Source of the DNA: Coprenecus sp949297365
Lineage (GTDB): Bacteria > Bacteroidota > Bacteroidia > Bacteroidales > UBA932
Direction of reading: 5' to 3'
Assembly: GCA_963931055.1 (NCBI GenBank)
Contig: OZ006987.1
Span: forward strand, 1,302,001-1,366,000
Length of the DNA stretch: 64,000 nucleotides
This document shows positions 56,438 to 64,000 of the stretch, in pieces. The position numbers were made by a program, and so were the translations under genes. A model generated the notes under the pieces. That model was not told the origin of the DNA. It saw only the letters and a program-made list of their open reading frames with translations, and searched no databases. How positions within the stretch are numbered: position 1 is the stretch's first letter; each line of letters opens with the position of its first letter.

Positions 56438-58588
56438 ATGAAAAAAATTAAACTTTTGAGCTTGATGCTGCTGCTTCTGCCCCTGACTCCCGTGAGGGCC
56501 GACGAGGGTATGTGGCTTCTGCCTCTGCTGGAGAAGATGAACAGCGGCAGGATGACTGAACTGGGATTTGAGATAACCCCTCAGGAAATATACGACCTGA
56601 ACAACACTACGCTGAAGGACGCCATAGTCATTTTCGGCAACGGCTGTACCGGTGAGATAGTCTCGGATCAGGGACTTGTCTTCACCAATCACCACTGCGG
56701 TTATGCGTCCATCCAGCAGCTCAGCTCCGTTGAGCACAACTATCTGAAGGACGGTTTCTGGGCGATGAACACCAACGAGGAACTTTATGCCGAGGGTCTT
56801 ACGGTCAGCTTCCTGGAGAGTTTCACCGACGTTACCGATCAGGTGGAGAAAGCCCTGAAGAAGAGCAAGACCCAGGAAGACAAGGCCAAGGCTCTGGACA
56901 AGCTGCAGGACAAGCTCTGCAAGAAGGCCGGCTGCGACGACAAGTTCATCGTGGGACAGCTGACCTCCTTCTACGGCGGCAACACATATTATTTCATAGT
57001 ATATAAGATATTCAGGGACATCCGTCTGGTCGGCACTCCTCCTTCCTCCATAGGTAAGTTCGGAGCCGATACCGACAACTGGATGTGGCCCCGTCATACC
57101 GGTGATTTCTCTATCTTCCGCGTATATGCCGACAAGGACAACAACCCTGCCGAGTACTCCGAGGACAATGTACCCTACAGCCCTGAGAGACATCTTAAGA
57201 TATCTCTGGCCGGTTATGAGGAGGGCTCTCCGGCCATGATTATGGGTTATCCCGGTACCACCAACCGTTTCATGACGGCCTCCGAGCTCGGGGAGACCAG
57301 CGAGAGGAACGATGTGGCCATCAAGGTCAGGACAGTCCGTCAGGATGTGCTCATGGCCGACATGCAGGCCGATCCGAAGATCATGATTCAGTACGCCAGC
57401 AAGTACGCCGGCTCTTCCAACGGATGGAAGAAATGGATCGGCATGAATGAGACTTTCGCAAAGCTCGGAGTGCAGGAACGCCGTGCCGAGGAAGAGAAGG
57501 CATTTACAGAATGGGTCAATGCCGGCGGTCAGGAGAGGATAGACCGTTATGGCAGTGCGCTGAAGAACATCGATGAGGCTGTCGCAGGACGCAAGGCGGA
57601 CAATCTGCTGCTGACCTATATCCGTGAGAGCGTGGGCAGCATAGAACTGGTCAATGCGGCCGCTTACGGCAATATGGTAAAGAAAGCGTTTGAGATCAAG
57701 GATCAGGAGGAGAAAGACACCAGGCTGGCATCCTTAAAGGCCGGTCTGGAGAATTTCTACAAGGATTACTCCATGCCTACCGACAAGAAGGTAGCAGTGG
57801 CTATGATCAGTCTGCTGAAAGAGAATATCCCTGCGGAGGAGTTGCCTTCATTCTACAAAGAGATAGACAGTTGCTTTGGCGGAGATGTCAATGCTTTTGT
57901 GGAGAATCTTTACGCTGAGTCCGTGTACACATCCCTGGACAAGGTCATGGCCGCTGTCAATGCCGGTGATGTGACTGTGCTGACAGAGGATCCCGCCAAT
58001 AAAGTGCTGGTTTCTTATATAGAAAGTTACAAGCCCCATCAGCAGGCCCTCAATAAATATGCGGCTCAGTTTGCCCAGGGCAAGAAGGATTATATAGCCG
58101 GTACTCTTGAGATGCGTGAGGGTGAGGCCATCTATCCCGATGCCAACTTCACCATGAGACTTACTTTCGGTCAGGTGCTGCCGTACTATCCCCGTGATGC
58201 CGTGTTCTACAACTACTACACCACCCTGGACGGAGTGATGGAGAAGGAAGACCCTTCCAACTGGGAATTCGAGGTGCCTGAAAAGCTCAAGGAACTCTGG
58301 AGAAATCAGGACTTTGGACGCTATGCCCTCGACAACGGCAAGATGCCGCTGGCCTTTATCTCCAACCTTGACATCACCGGCGGAAACTCCGGCTCGCCCA
58401 TCATGAACGGACGCGGTGAACTCATCGGTCTGGCCTTTGACGGCAACTGGGAGTCTATGAGCGGAGACATCATCTTCGAGCCCGAGCTCCAGAGATGTAT
58501 CAGCGTGGATATCCGTTACGTACTCTTCATCATAGAGAAGTACGGCGAGGCTCACAATCTCATAGACGAGCTGGATATCGTTGAATAA
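56438..58588 (+). CDS. S46-family dipeptidyl peptidase, DPP7-like
   Basis: Exported serine peptidase that removes dipeptides from the N-terminus of peptides, feeding amino-acid fermentation. 716 residues. Signal peptide LLSLMLLLLPLTPVRA. Catalytic triad: histidine in FTNHHCGYASIQ near residue 86, aspartate in DTDNWMWPRHTGDFSIF near 210, serine in TGGNSGSPIMNG near 652. The specificity region reads LAFDGNWESMSGD; glycine at this place is typical of DPP7 (hydrophobic P1), while DPP11 carries arginine, so DPP7 is inferred. Own promoter; mrp follows after 17 bases. Confidence 0.93.
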   Translation: MKKIKLLSLMLLLLPLTPVRADEGMWLLPLLEKMNSGRMTELGFEITPQEIYDLNNTTLKDAIVIFGNGCTGEIVSDQGLVFTNHHCGYASIQQLSSVEHNYLKDGFWAMNTNEELYAEGLTVSFLESFTDVTDQVEKALKKSKTQEDKAKALDKLQDKLCKKAGCDDKFIVGQLTSFYGGNTYYFIVYKIFRDIRLVGTPPSSIGKFGADTDNWMWPRHTGDFSIFRVYADKDNNPAEYSEDNVPYSPERHLKISLAGYEEGSPAMIMGYPGTTNRFMTASELGETSERNDVAIKVRTVRQDVLMADMQADPKIMIQYASKYAGSSNGWKKWIGMNETFAKLGVQERRAEEEKAFTEWVNAGGQERIDRYGSALKNIDEAVAGRKADNLLLTYIRESVGSIELVNAAAYGNMVKKAFEIKDQEEKDTRLASLKAGLENFYKDYSMPTDKKVAVAMISLLKENIPAEELPSFYKEIDSCFGGDVNAFVENLYAESVYTSLDKVMAAVNAGDVTVLTEDPANKVLVSYIESYKPHQQALNKYAAQFAQGKKDYIAGTLEMREGEAIYPDANFTMRLTFGQVLPYYPRDAVFYNYYTTLDGVMEKEDPSNWEFEVPEKLKELWRNQDFGRYALDNGKMPLAFISNLDITGGNSGSPIMNGRGELIGLAFDGNWESMSGDIIFEPELQRCISVDIRYVLFIIEKYGEAHNLIDELDIVE

Positions 58589-58605
58589 TCATTACTGCAA
58601 CTGAG

Positions 58606-59676
58606 ATGATTTTAGAAACACTTTCAAAGATCATTCATCCGGCGGCTGACAAGGACATCGTATCCCTGGGTCTCGTCGAGGACATCAAGCTCTTCGACGG
58701 GAACGGGGCTGCCGTCGAACCTACGGATCCGCAGGCCGGAGAGAAGGCCGTGCTGGTGCGCTTCAAGCTGGTGGTACCCTCGCCCGATCCCCTTCTGGCT
58801 TCGATTAAGAAGGAATGCGAGCAGGCTTTGGCCGCCGAGTTCCCTCATGCCAAGATCTCTATCATCGAGTTGGTGCGGGAGCGCAAGCCCACCAAAAAGA
58901 CGGTCAATGACCTGGACGACACCCAGCTTCAGGGCATCGGCAAAATCATCGCCATAGCTTCCGGCAAGGGCGGAGTGGGCAAGTCCACTGTCTCGGTCAA
59001 CTTAGCCGTGGCCCTGTCCCGTAAAGGATACAGGGTCGGCCTGGTGGACGCGGATGTCTACGGCCCGTCTGTACCCAAGATGACCGGTACGGAAGGAGAG
59101 GTGCCCTACATGGACGAGGCTTCTGATTTGATTGTGCCTCTGGAGAAATGGGGCATCAAGCTCCTGTCCATCGGACATCTGGTGGCTCCGGAGCAGGCCC
59201 TGATATGGCGCGGCCCCATGGCCAGCAACGCCATGAAACAGATAGTCATGCAGGTCGCCTGGGGCGAGCTCGACTATCTGCTCATCGACCTGCCTCCCGG
59301 AACGGGCGACATCCATATCTCGATGGTGCACGACATCCCCCTGACCGGAGCTGTCATCGTCACCACTCCCCAGCAGGTGGCCATCGCCGACGTGATCAAG
59401 AGTATCAACATGTTCCGCCACAAGGACGTGAACGTACCCATTCTCGGTCTGGTCGAGAACATGGCCTGGTTCACGCCCGCTGAGCACCCCGACGAGAAGT
59501 ACTACATCTTCGGCAAGGACGGCGGCAGGAAGATGGCCGACGAGCTGCATATACCTCTGTTGGGCAGCATACCGATCTATATGTCGGTGGAGCAGGGCGG
59601 AGACACCGGACAGCCGGCTGCTTTCTCCGACGGCCCCGACGCCGCAGCCTTCGCCGCCATAGCCGACAGACTGTAA
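58606..59676 (+). CDS. mrp: Mrp/ApbC-family P-loop ATPase
   Basis: Carrier for assembling Fe-S clusters on target proteins. 356 residues. N-terminal MIP18-like domain (about residues 1-95; compare the separate MIP18 gene at 28.2 kb), deviant Walker A ASGKGGVGKSTVSVNLA near residue 120, VDADVYGPSVP, and IDLPPGTGDIHIS. The CxxC pair used by many Mrp proteins to bind a cluster is absent: the corresponding stretch reads ENMAWFTPAEHPDEKYYIFG, a form I associate with Bacteroidetes homologues. The sigma factor gene begins 15 bases later with no terminator between. Confidence 0.93.
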   Translation: MILETLSKIIHPAADKDIVSLGLVEDIKLFDGNGAAVEPTDPQAGEKAVLVRFKLVVPSPDPLLASIKKECEQALAAEFPHAKISIIELVRERKPTKKTVNDLDDTQLQGIGKIIAIASGKGGVGKSTVSVNLAVALSRKGYRVGLVDADVYGPSVPKMTGTEGEVPYMDEASDLIVPLEKWGIKLLSIGHLVAPEQALIWRGPMASNAMKQIVMQVAWGELDYLLIDLPPGTGDIHISMVHDIPLTGAVIVTTPQQVAIADVIKSINMFRHKDVNVPILGLVENMAWFTPAEHPDEKYYIFGKDGGRKMADELHIPLLGSIPIYMSVEQGGDTGQPAAFSDGPDAAAFAAIADRL

Positions 59677-59691
59677 ACTGCGGATCAGCTT

Positions 59692-60231
59692 ATGGCCAAT
59701 ATCGCAGAAGACATACGTAATGGAGACGGGAAGGCGTTCGAGATGTTCTACCGCCTGGAATACAACAATCTCGTACACTTCATTACAAGTTATATCTGCG
59801 ACAGCGAGAAGGCCCGCGACCTGGCCCAGGACGTCCTGTGCACGGTATGGGAGAAGCGCTGTTCCATACGGCCTGATTCGAATCTCCGCGCATGGGTCTT
59901 TACCATAGCCAGGAACCGGACCCTGAATTTTCTGAAGGAGAAGAAACTGTTTTCCGACCCTTCCCTTACTAGTGTTTTAGAAGAAAGGACAGCTGCCCTC
60001 GAGGACCCGTCAGTGGAACATCTGATAGACTCGCTTGAGCTGTCCTCTTTAATTAGGAAGACATTCGACTCCCTGCCTGACACCGCCAGGGACACCTTCC
60101 ACATGAGCAGGCTCGACGGTATGACCAACAGGGAGATATCCGCGAAAAAGGGACTCAGCGTCAAGGCTGTGGAATATCACATCAAGATCTCGCTGCGGCA
60201 TTTCCGCAACAGGCTGAAAGAATATCTGTAG
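59692..60231 (+). CDS. ECF-type RNA polymerase sigma factor
   Basis: 179 residues. Sigma region 2 (FEMFYRLEYNNLVHFITSYICDSEKARDLAQDVLCTVWEKR, split over residues 16-56) includes the core-binding AxDLxQD pattern; region 4 (LPDTARDTFHMSRLDGMTNREISAKKGLSVKAVEYHI split over 120-158) is a helix-turn-helix of the Bacteroidetes-specific sigma group. Together with FecR and the STN-bearing SusC downstream it makes a cell-surface signalling unit that controls its own transporter. It has no recognisable own promoter and may be read from mrp. Confidence 0.92.
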   Translation: MANIAEDIRNGDGKAFEMFYRLEYNNLVHFITSYICDSEKARDLAQDVLCTVWEKRCSIRPDSNLRAWVFTIARNRTLNFLKEKKLFSDPSLTSVLEERTAALEDPSVEHLIDSLELSSLIRKTFDSLPDTARDTFHMSRLDGMTNREISAKKGLSVKAVEYHIKISLRHFRNRLKEYL

Positions 60232-60311
60232 TGAAAAATTTTGAAAAATTTTTAGGATAGGGCAGGAGTTGATTGTATTATATAGACAAGGAAAAGATTA
60301 GAGACCCGATT

Positions 60312-61178
60312 ATGGAAGAAAAGCTGGATAAGGAAAAACTGAGTAAATTCAATGCCGAGGTGTTCTCGACCATGCCGGACGAGCCCTATCTGGGGCCTGT
60401 CCCGTCATTCGGCGGCAGGAGGCGGAAAACCCCTGTCGTGGACTGGTGTTTCCGTGCGGCGGCGGTTGTCCTGGCCGGTCTTTTCTGCTGGTCGCTGCTG
60501 AGGCCGGAGCCTCCCGTCGATCCGACTGTATTCACAGCCAGGGCGGCCGATGTATATACGGTGTCCAATGGTGTCAGGAGCCGTGTCGTCCTTCCAGATT
60601 CCTCCGTCGTCTGGCTCAACTGCGGCAGCGAGCTGCTCGTGGCCGATGATTATGAGAACGGCAACAGAGAGGTTGCCTTGCGCGGAGAAGGCTATTTTGA
60701 CGTAAATTCCGACCCTTCGGACCCGTTCTATGTCCGCACCCCGGGAGGTCCTGCGGTCAGAGTCACCGGCACAGCCTTCAACCTTTCCTGCTATTCTCCG
60801 GACAGAGAGGTCAGGCTCACCCTGCTGAGGGGGTCTGTCCAGATGCTGACGGACGAAAACAGCACCCTTGCAGTGGAGGAAGGTTCCAGGATTACTGTCA
60901 AGGACGGACACGCCTATATTAACAGGACTCCTGACATAGAAGGGGATATTGCCTGGACGAAGGGCACCCTGCATTTCGACAACACTCCGATGCCGGAGGT
61001 CCTGGAATCGCTGGAACGCTGGTACGGGGTGGAGATAACTGTCAGTGACAGTTCCATATACAACAATTTCTTCACTGCAGATTTCCGCTCCGAGTCCATC
61101 ACCCGCGTTCTGGAGCTCCTGGCCATCACCTGCGACATAGTCTATGCCGTGGACGGAAATATGATAACCTTCGGTTAA
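60312..61178 (+). CDS. FecR-family anti-sigma factor
   Basis: 288 residues from the ATG at 60312. Short cytoplasmic N-terminus, one membrane helix (about 48-66, CFRAAAVVLAGLFCWSLL), then the periplasmic FecR domain (VVLPDSSVVWLNCGSELLV, REVALRGEGYFDV, FYVRTPGGPAVRVTGTAFNL split over its strands) and the C-terminal DUF4974 (LHFDNTPMPEVLESLERWYGVEI). It should hold the sigma factor inactive until the SusC partner signals through its STN domain. Confidence 0.92.
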   Translation: MEEKLDKEKLSKFNAEVFSTMPDEPYLGPVPSFGGRRRKTPVVDWCFRAAAVVLAGLFCWSLLRPEPPVDPTVFTARAADVYTVSNGVRSRVVLPDSSVVWLNCGSELLVADDYENGNREVALRGEGYFDVNSDPSDPFYVRTPGGPAVRVTGTAFNLSCYSPDREVRLTLLRGSVQMLTDENSTLAVEEGSRITVKDGHAYINRTPDIEGDIAWTKGTLHFDNTPMPEVLESLERWYGVEITVSDSSIYNNFFTADFRSESITRVLELLAITCDIVYAVDGNMITFG

Positions 61179-61253
61179 ATTTTCTTTAGGGTAGTCCGGT
61201 GAAATATTGTAATTATTGTAGTCAGATGACTATAATAACCAATATTAACCGAG

Positions 61254-64000
61254 ATGAAATCTACACCAGTTAAGTTTTTGCCGGCGCTTTTAATAACGCT
61301 GATGCTGTCACTGGCATCGGCCTCGGCGCAGCAGACCTATGAGGTGAACTGCAGTAACCTCAGACTTTCAGAAGTCCTCAAGGAAGTTACCCGGGAGACC
61401 GGTTACAACTTCGTTTACAGCAACAGTTCTGTGGATGTCTCCCAGACAGTTACAGTTAACGTCAGCAGCCAGGACATCAATGAGGTCCTCGAAGCGGTCT
61501 TCGAAGGGACCGGTATTACCTGGACGCTGATGGATAAGCAGGTAGCCCTGCATCAGGAACCTTCTCCTCAGGCTCAGGAGGCCTCACCTCAGAAGGACGA
61601 CACCCGGCAGGGTGTCCGGATAATCCGCGGTCAGGTCCTGGAAGGCGAGGATCTGCCGCTGCCCGGAGCGGATGTCATAGTGAAAGGTACATACACGGGA
61701 GTATATACCGATGCTGACGGCTACTATGAGATAGAGGTGCCGGACAATCCGGAGGTGACTCTGGTGTTCAAATTCTTCGGCATGAGATCAAGGGAAGAAC
61801 AGGTAGGTTCCCGCGACAGAATAAACGTAATCCTTCTTCCGGATGTCGAGATGCTGGATGCGGTAGTGGTTACCGGTTATCAGACCATCTCCAAGGAGAG
61901 GGCTACAGGAGCCTTCGCCAAAGTCAATAATGAACAGTTCGAGACGCAGCGTATTACGGATGTAGGAACAATACTGGAAGGCCGGGTGGCCGGTCTGAGC
62001 GAAGGAAGGATAAGAGGTGTCACATCCATGAACGGTCTGACCACCCCGCTCTACGTTATCGACGGCTTCCCGGTAGAGAAGACTACCAATGACGGCTACG
62101 GCAACTGGGTGGAGAGCGTGCCCGATATCAACCCTGAGGACATCCAGAGCATTACTGTCCTGAAGGATGCCGCCGCCGCTTCCATCTACGGAGCCCGTGC
62201 GGCGAACGGAGTGGTGGTCATCACTACCAAGAGGGCGCAGAAAGGCCAGATGAATGTGTCCTTCTCCGCCACATTGTCACTTCAGCCTTATTCCACTTAC
62301 GCCGATAAGTACCTGGCCGATGCCGCCACTATGGTGGAACTCGAGCGCGAGTGGGCAGCCCAGAACCCTAACCTTCAGGGAGCCGGAGCAGCGGCATACG
62401 CCCAGGGACTGCTGGATGACAATACCTTCACCACACAGGGTATCCGCGCCCTGCTCCGCGGTTATGCAGGCCAGATGACTCAGTCGGAAGTGGACGCGCA
62501 GCTCGCGGCTCTTGCGGCTATGGGATACAGTTACTATGACGATATCGAGCGTTACGGCGCCCGCAACCCTTTCAGCCAGCAGTACAACCTCTCGTTCGGA
62601 AGGGGCAGCGAGAAGAATACGTTCAATGCCTCCATCACCTACCGCAACAACCTGGGAAGCGACAAATACACCGATAATGACGATATCGGCATCAACATTC
62701 AGAATACCACTCAGATAACCAAGTGGCTCACCCTGGATGTGGGTACCTATCTCAATTACGGCAGCGGCAGTACCCAGAGCTTCAGCCTCTTCTCGCCCGG
62801 ATATACCTACATGCCCTACGACCGCCTTGTGAACGGGGACGGCTCGTACTATACGAACCGTCAGGAGGACAGGTACTCGGCATACAATATGAGTATCCTG
62901 AATTCGAACGGCCTGTATAACCTGGACATCACTCCTCTGGACGAGATAGGCATGAACCTGACCCGTCAGAAGAACTTCAGCAACCGTACATACGCCCGCC
63001 TGTCGATTAAGTTCACCGACTGGCTGAAGTACACCGCCTCGTTCCAGTATGAGTATGCCAATTACGCTACGGAGCAGCTGCGCAGCAAGGACTCCTACGA
63101 TGTCCGCAATACGGTCAATACATACGCTTCCTCCAACGGGGACGGCACGGCGACCTTCAACATCCCTTACGGAAACATTTACTTCACTTCAAACAATATT
63201 ACCAGAGCGTACAACTTCCGTCAGCAGCTGGATTTCAACAAGACTTTCGCCGATAAGCACGAAGTGACAGTACTGGTGGGAACCGAGACCAGGGAGAACA
63301 AGAACAATTACGAGAACCGCACTCTCTACAACTACGACCCGGATCTGATGACCTATTCCCTGATCGACCAGGTCGGCCTGAGCTCCATGGGCAGCATCTG
63401 GGGCTGGGGCAGCTTTACTAATCAGAATGCGGCGTATCTCCTGGAACTGGTCAACCGCTACGTATCGTTCTACGGCAATGCGGCCTACACCTACGACGGC
63501 CGGTACACCGTGAGCGGAAGTATCCGCTGGGACAAGACCAACCTCTTCTCCACCGGCTCCAAATACCAGAAACGTCCCATCTGGTCCGTGGGAGCCAGCT
63601 GGAACATCGACCGCGAGGAATTCATGCAGGGTGCGGACTGGGTCGATATGCTCAAGCTGCGTTTCAGTTACGGTATCGGCGGTAACATCGCGAAGAACTC
63701 CGCACCGTATATGACGGCCTATTTCGGCAACAACCAGCATGTAGGCGGTATTTCCGGAACCATTCAGAGCCGCCCGAATCCCAACCTGAGATGGGAGAAG
63801 ACAGCCACTACCAACGTCGGAGTAGACTTCTCCCTGCTGGGCAACAGGCTGAGCGGTACGGTGGAGTACTACTATAAAAACGGTACGGACCTCCTGACCA
63901 ATACCAACGGCGTGCCGACCGAGGGCTGGGGCTACAGCACCTACACCATCAACAACGGAGAGATGGTCAACGAAGGCTTTGAGATCTCCCTGAACGGTAC
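61254..64000 (+). CDS. SusC/RagA-type TonB-dependent transporter with STN domain, 3' end cut off
   Basis: 915 codons are in the window without a stop. Signal peptide of 25 residues (…LMLSLASASA), then an STN domain (QQTYEVNCSNLRLSEVLKEV; TVNVSSQDINEVLEAVF, about residues 25-100), a carboxypeptidase-regulatory-like domain (IIRGQVLEGEDLPLPGADV…TDADGYYEIEV, about 120-200), the linker VVVTGYQTISKERATGAFA, the plug (ILEGRVAGLS; PLYVIDGFPVE; SITVLKDAAAASIYGARAANGVVVITTK over about 240-325) and barrel strands rich in Y, N and F. Imports glycan or peptide using TonB energy; the STN domain contacts FecR. A susD gene would be expected next. No -7 box was seen upstream, which fits control by the neighbouring sigma factor. 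Confidence 0.95.
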   Translation, partial: MKSTPVKFLPALLITLMLSLASASAQQTYEVNCSNLRLSEVLKEVTRETGYNFVYSNSSVDVSQTVTVNVSSQDINEVLEAVFEGTGITWTLMDKQVALHQEPSPQAQEASPQKDDTRQGVRIIRGQVLEGEDLPLPGADVIVKGTYTGVYTDADGYYEIEVPDNPEVTLVFKFFGMRSREEQVGSRDRINVILLPDVEMLDAVVVTGYQTISKERATGAFAKVNNEQFETQRITDVGTILEGRVAGLSEGRIRGVTSMNGLTTPLYVIDGFPVEKTTNDGYGNWVESVPDINPEDIQSITVLKDAAAASIYGARAANGVVVITTKRAQKGQMNVSFSATLSLQPYSTYADKYLADAATMVELEREWAAQNPNLQGAGAAAYAQGLLDDNTFTTQGIRALLRGYAGQMTQSEVDAQLAALAAMGYSYYDDIERYGARNPFSQQYNLSFGRGSEKNTFNASITYRNNLGSDKYTDNDDIGINIQNTTQITKWLTLDVGTYLNYGSGSTQSFSLFSPGYTYMPYDRLVNGDGSYYTNRQEDRYSAYNMSILNSNGLYNLDITPLDEIGMNLTRQKNFSNRTYARLSIKFTDWLKYTASFQYEYANYATEQLRSKDSYDVRNTVNTYASSNGDGTATFNIPYGNIYFTSNNITRAYNFRQQLDFNKTFADKHEVTVLVGTETRENKNNYENRTLYNYDPDLMTYSLIDQVGLSSMGSIWGWGSFTNQNAAYLLELVNRYVSFYGNAAYTYDGRYTVSGSIRWDKTNLFSTGSKYQKRPIWSVGASWNIDREEFMQGADWVDMLKLRFSYGIGGNIAKNSAPYMTAYFGNNQHVGGISGTIQSRPNPNLRWEKTATTNVGVDFSLLGNRLSGTVEYYYKNGTDLLTNTNGVPTEGWGYSTYTINNGEMVNEGFEISLNG

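Noticed and set aside
1..64000. tRNA, rRNA, known riboswitches
   Set aside because: Gaps were read on both strands; no cloverleaf with a conserved T-loop, no rRNA stretch and no recognisable aptamer core was found by eye. A covariance-model scan would settle this.

Overview
The window looks like chromosomal DNA of a Bacteroidales-type bacterium (phylum Bacteroidetes). The evidence is a SusC/RagA-type transporter behind an ECF sigma factor and FecR anti-sigma pair, an S46 dipeptidyl peptidase, a PNGase F-like protein, a GH109-type secreted oxidoreductase-fold enzyme, a type III pantothenate kinase, DUF4143 ATPases, a radical SAM/lipoprotein pair, and promoters of the Bacteroidetes form TTTG - about 20 bp - TAnnTTTG. 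Very few genes have a Shine-Dalgarno sequence; frdB is a clear exception. Genus cannot be decided from the sequence alone.

Layout. 1-6.4 kb (minus): a TPR protein cut by the window edge, an outer-membrane barrel protein, coaX and mfd. 6.6-15.8 kb: ruvB, a glycosyltransferase and a flippase, then frdAB (no cytochrome subunit) with an alpha/beta hydrolase, convergent with hflX and a tonB gene that has a clear terminator. 15.8-22 kb: mdh, ybeY, mnmG, a GNAT protein and an acyl-CoA ligase. Two perfect 16-bp palindromes identical to a known parS form lie inside and just after mnmG. 22-32.5 kb: poorly known secreted proteins, a probable frameshifted TPR/repeat gene, gcvH, ruvA, a sufS-sufE-MIP18-folK operon, an LpxD-like/PIG-L/glycosyltransferase operon, and a 700-base gene-free stretch with two short tandem-repeat blocks before mutS.

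32.5-53.2 kb has the most accessory character: mutS, an orphan MacB-like permease, two DUF4143 ATPases each with its own repeat or palindrome at the promoter, a broken lipoprotein gene, a hipBA toxin-antitoxin operon with a long inverted repeat, an AlbA_2 protein, a 179-bp fold-back element, a GNAT-Ogt fusion, a membrane/cytidylate-kinase-like fusion, a RhuM fragment and the radical SAM/lipoprotein pair. Housekeeping rsmA sits among them.

53-64 kb: a HAD phosphatase, a PNGase F-like lipoprotein, glycerate kinase, a DPP7-like S46 peptidase, an Mrp ATPase, then ECF sigma, FecR and an STN-containing SusC that runs off the window. This end is geared to breaking down host or dietary glycoprotein and peptide and to sensing nutrients across the envelope.

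Most likely candidates for something undescribed: the radical SAM/lipoprotein pair (51.7-53.2 kb), the parS pair at mnmG, the fold-back element at 44.2 kb, and the helically phased 22-bp repeats at 36.5 kb. No tRNA, rRNA, CRISPR array or complete insertion sequence was seen.
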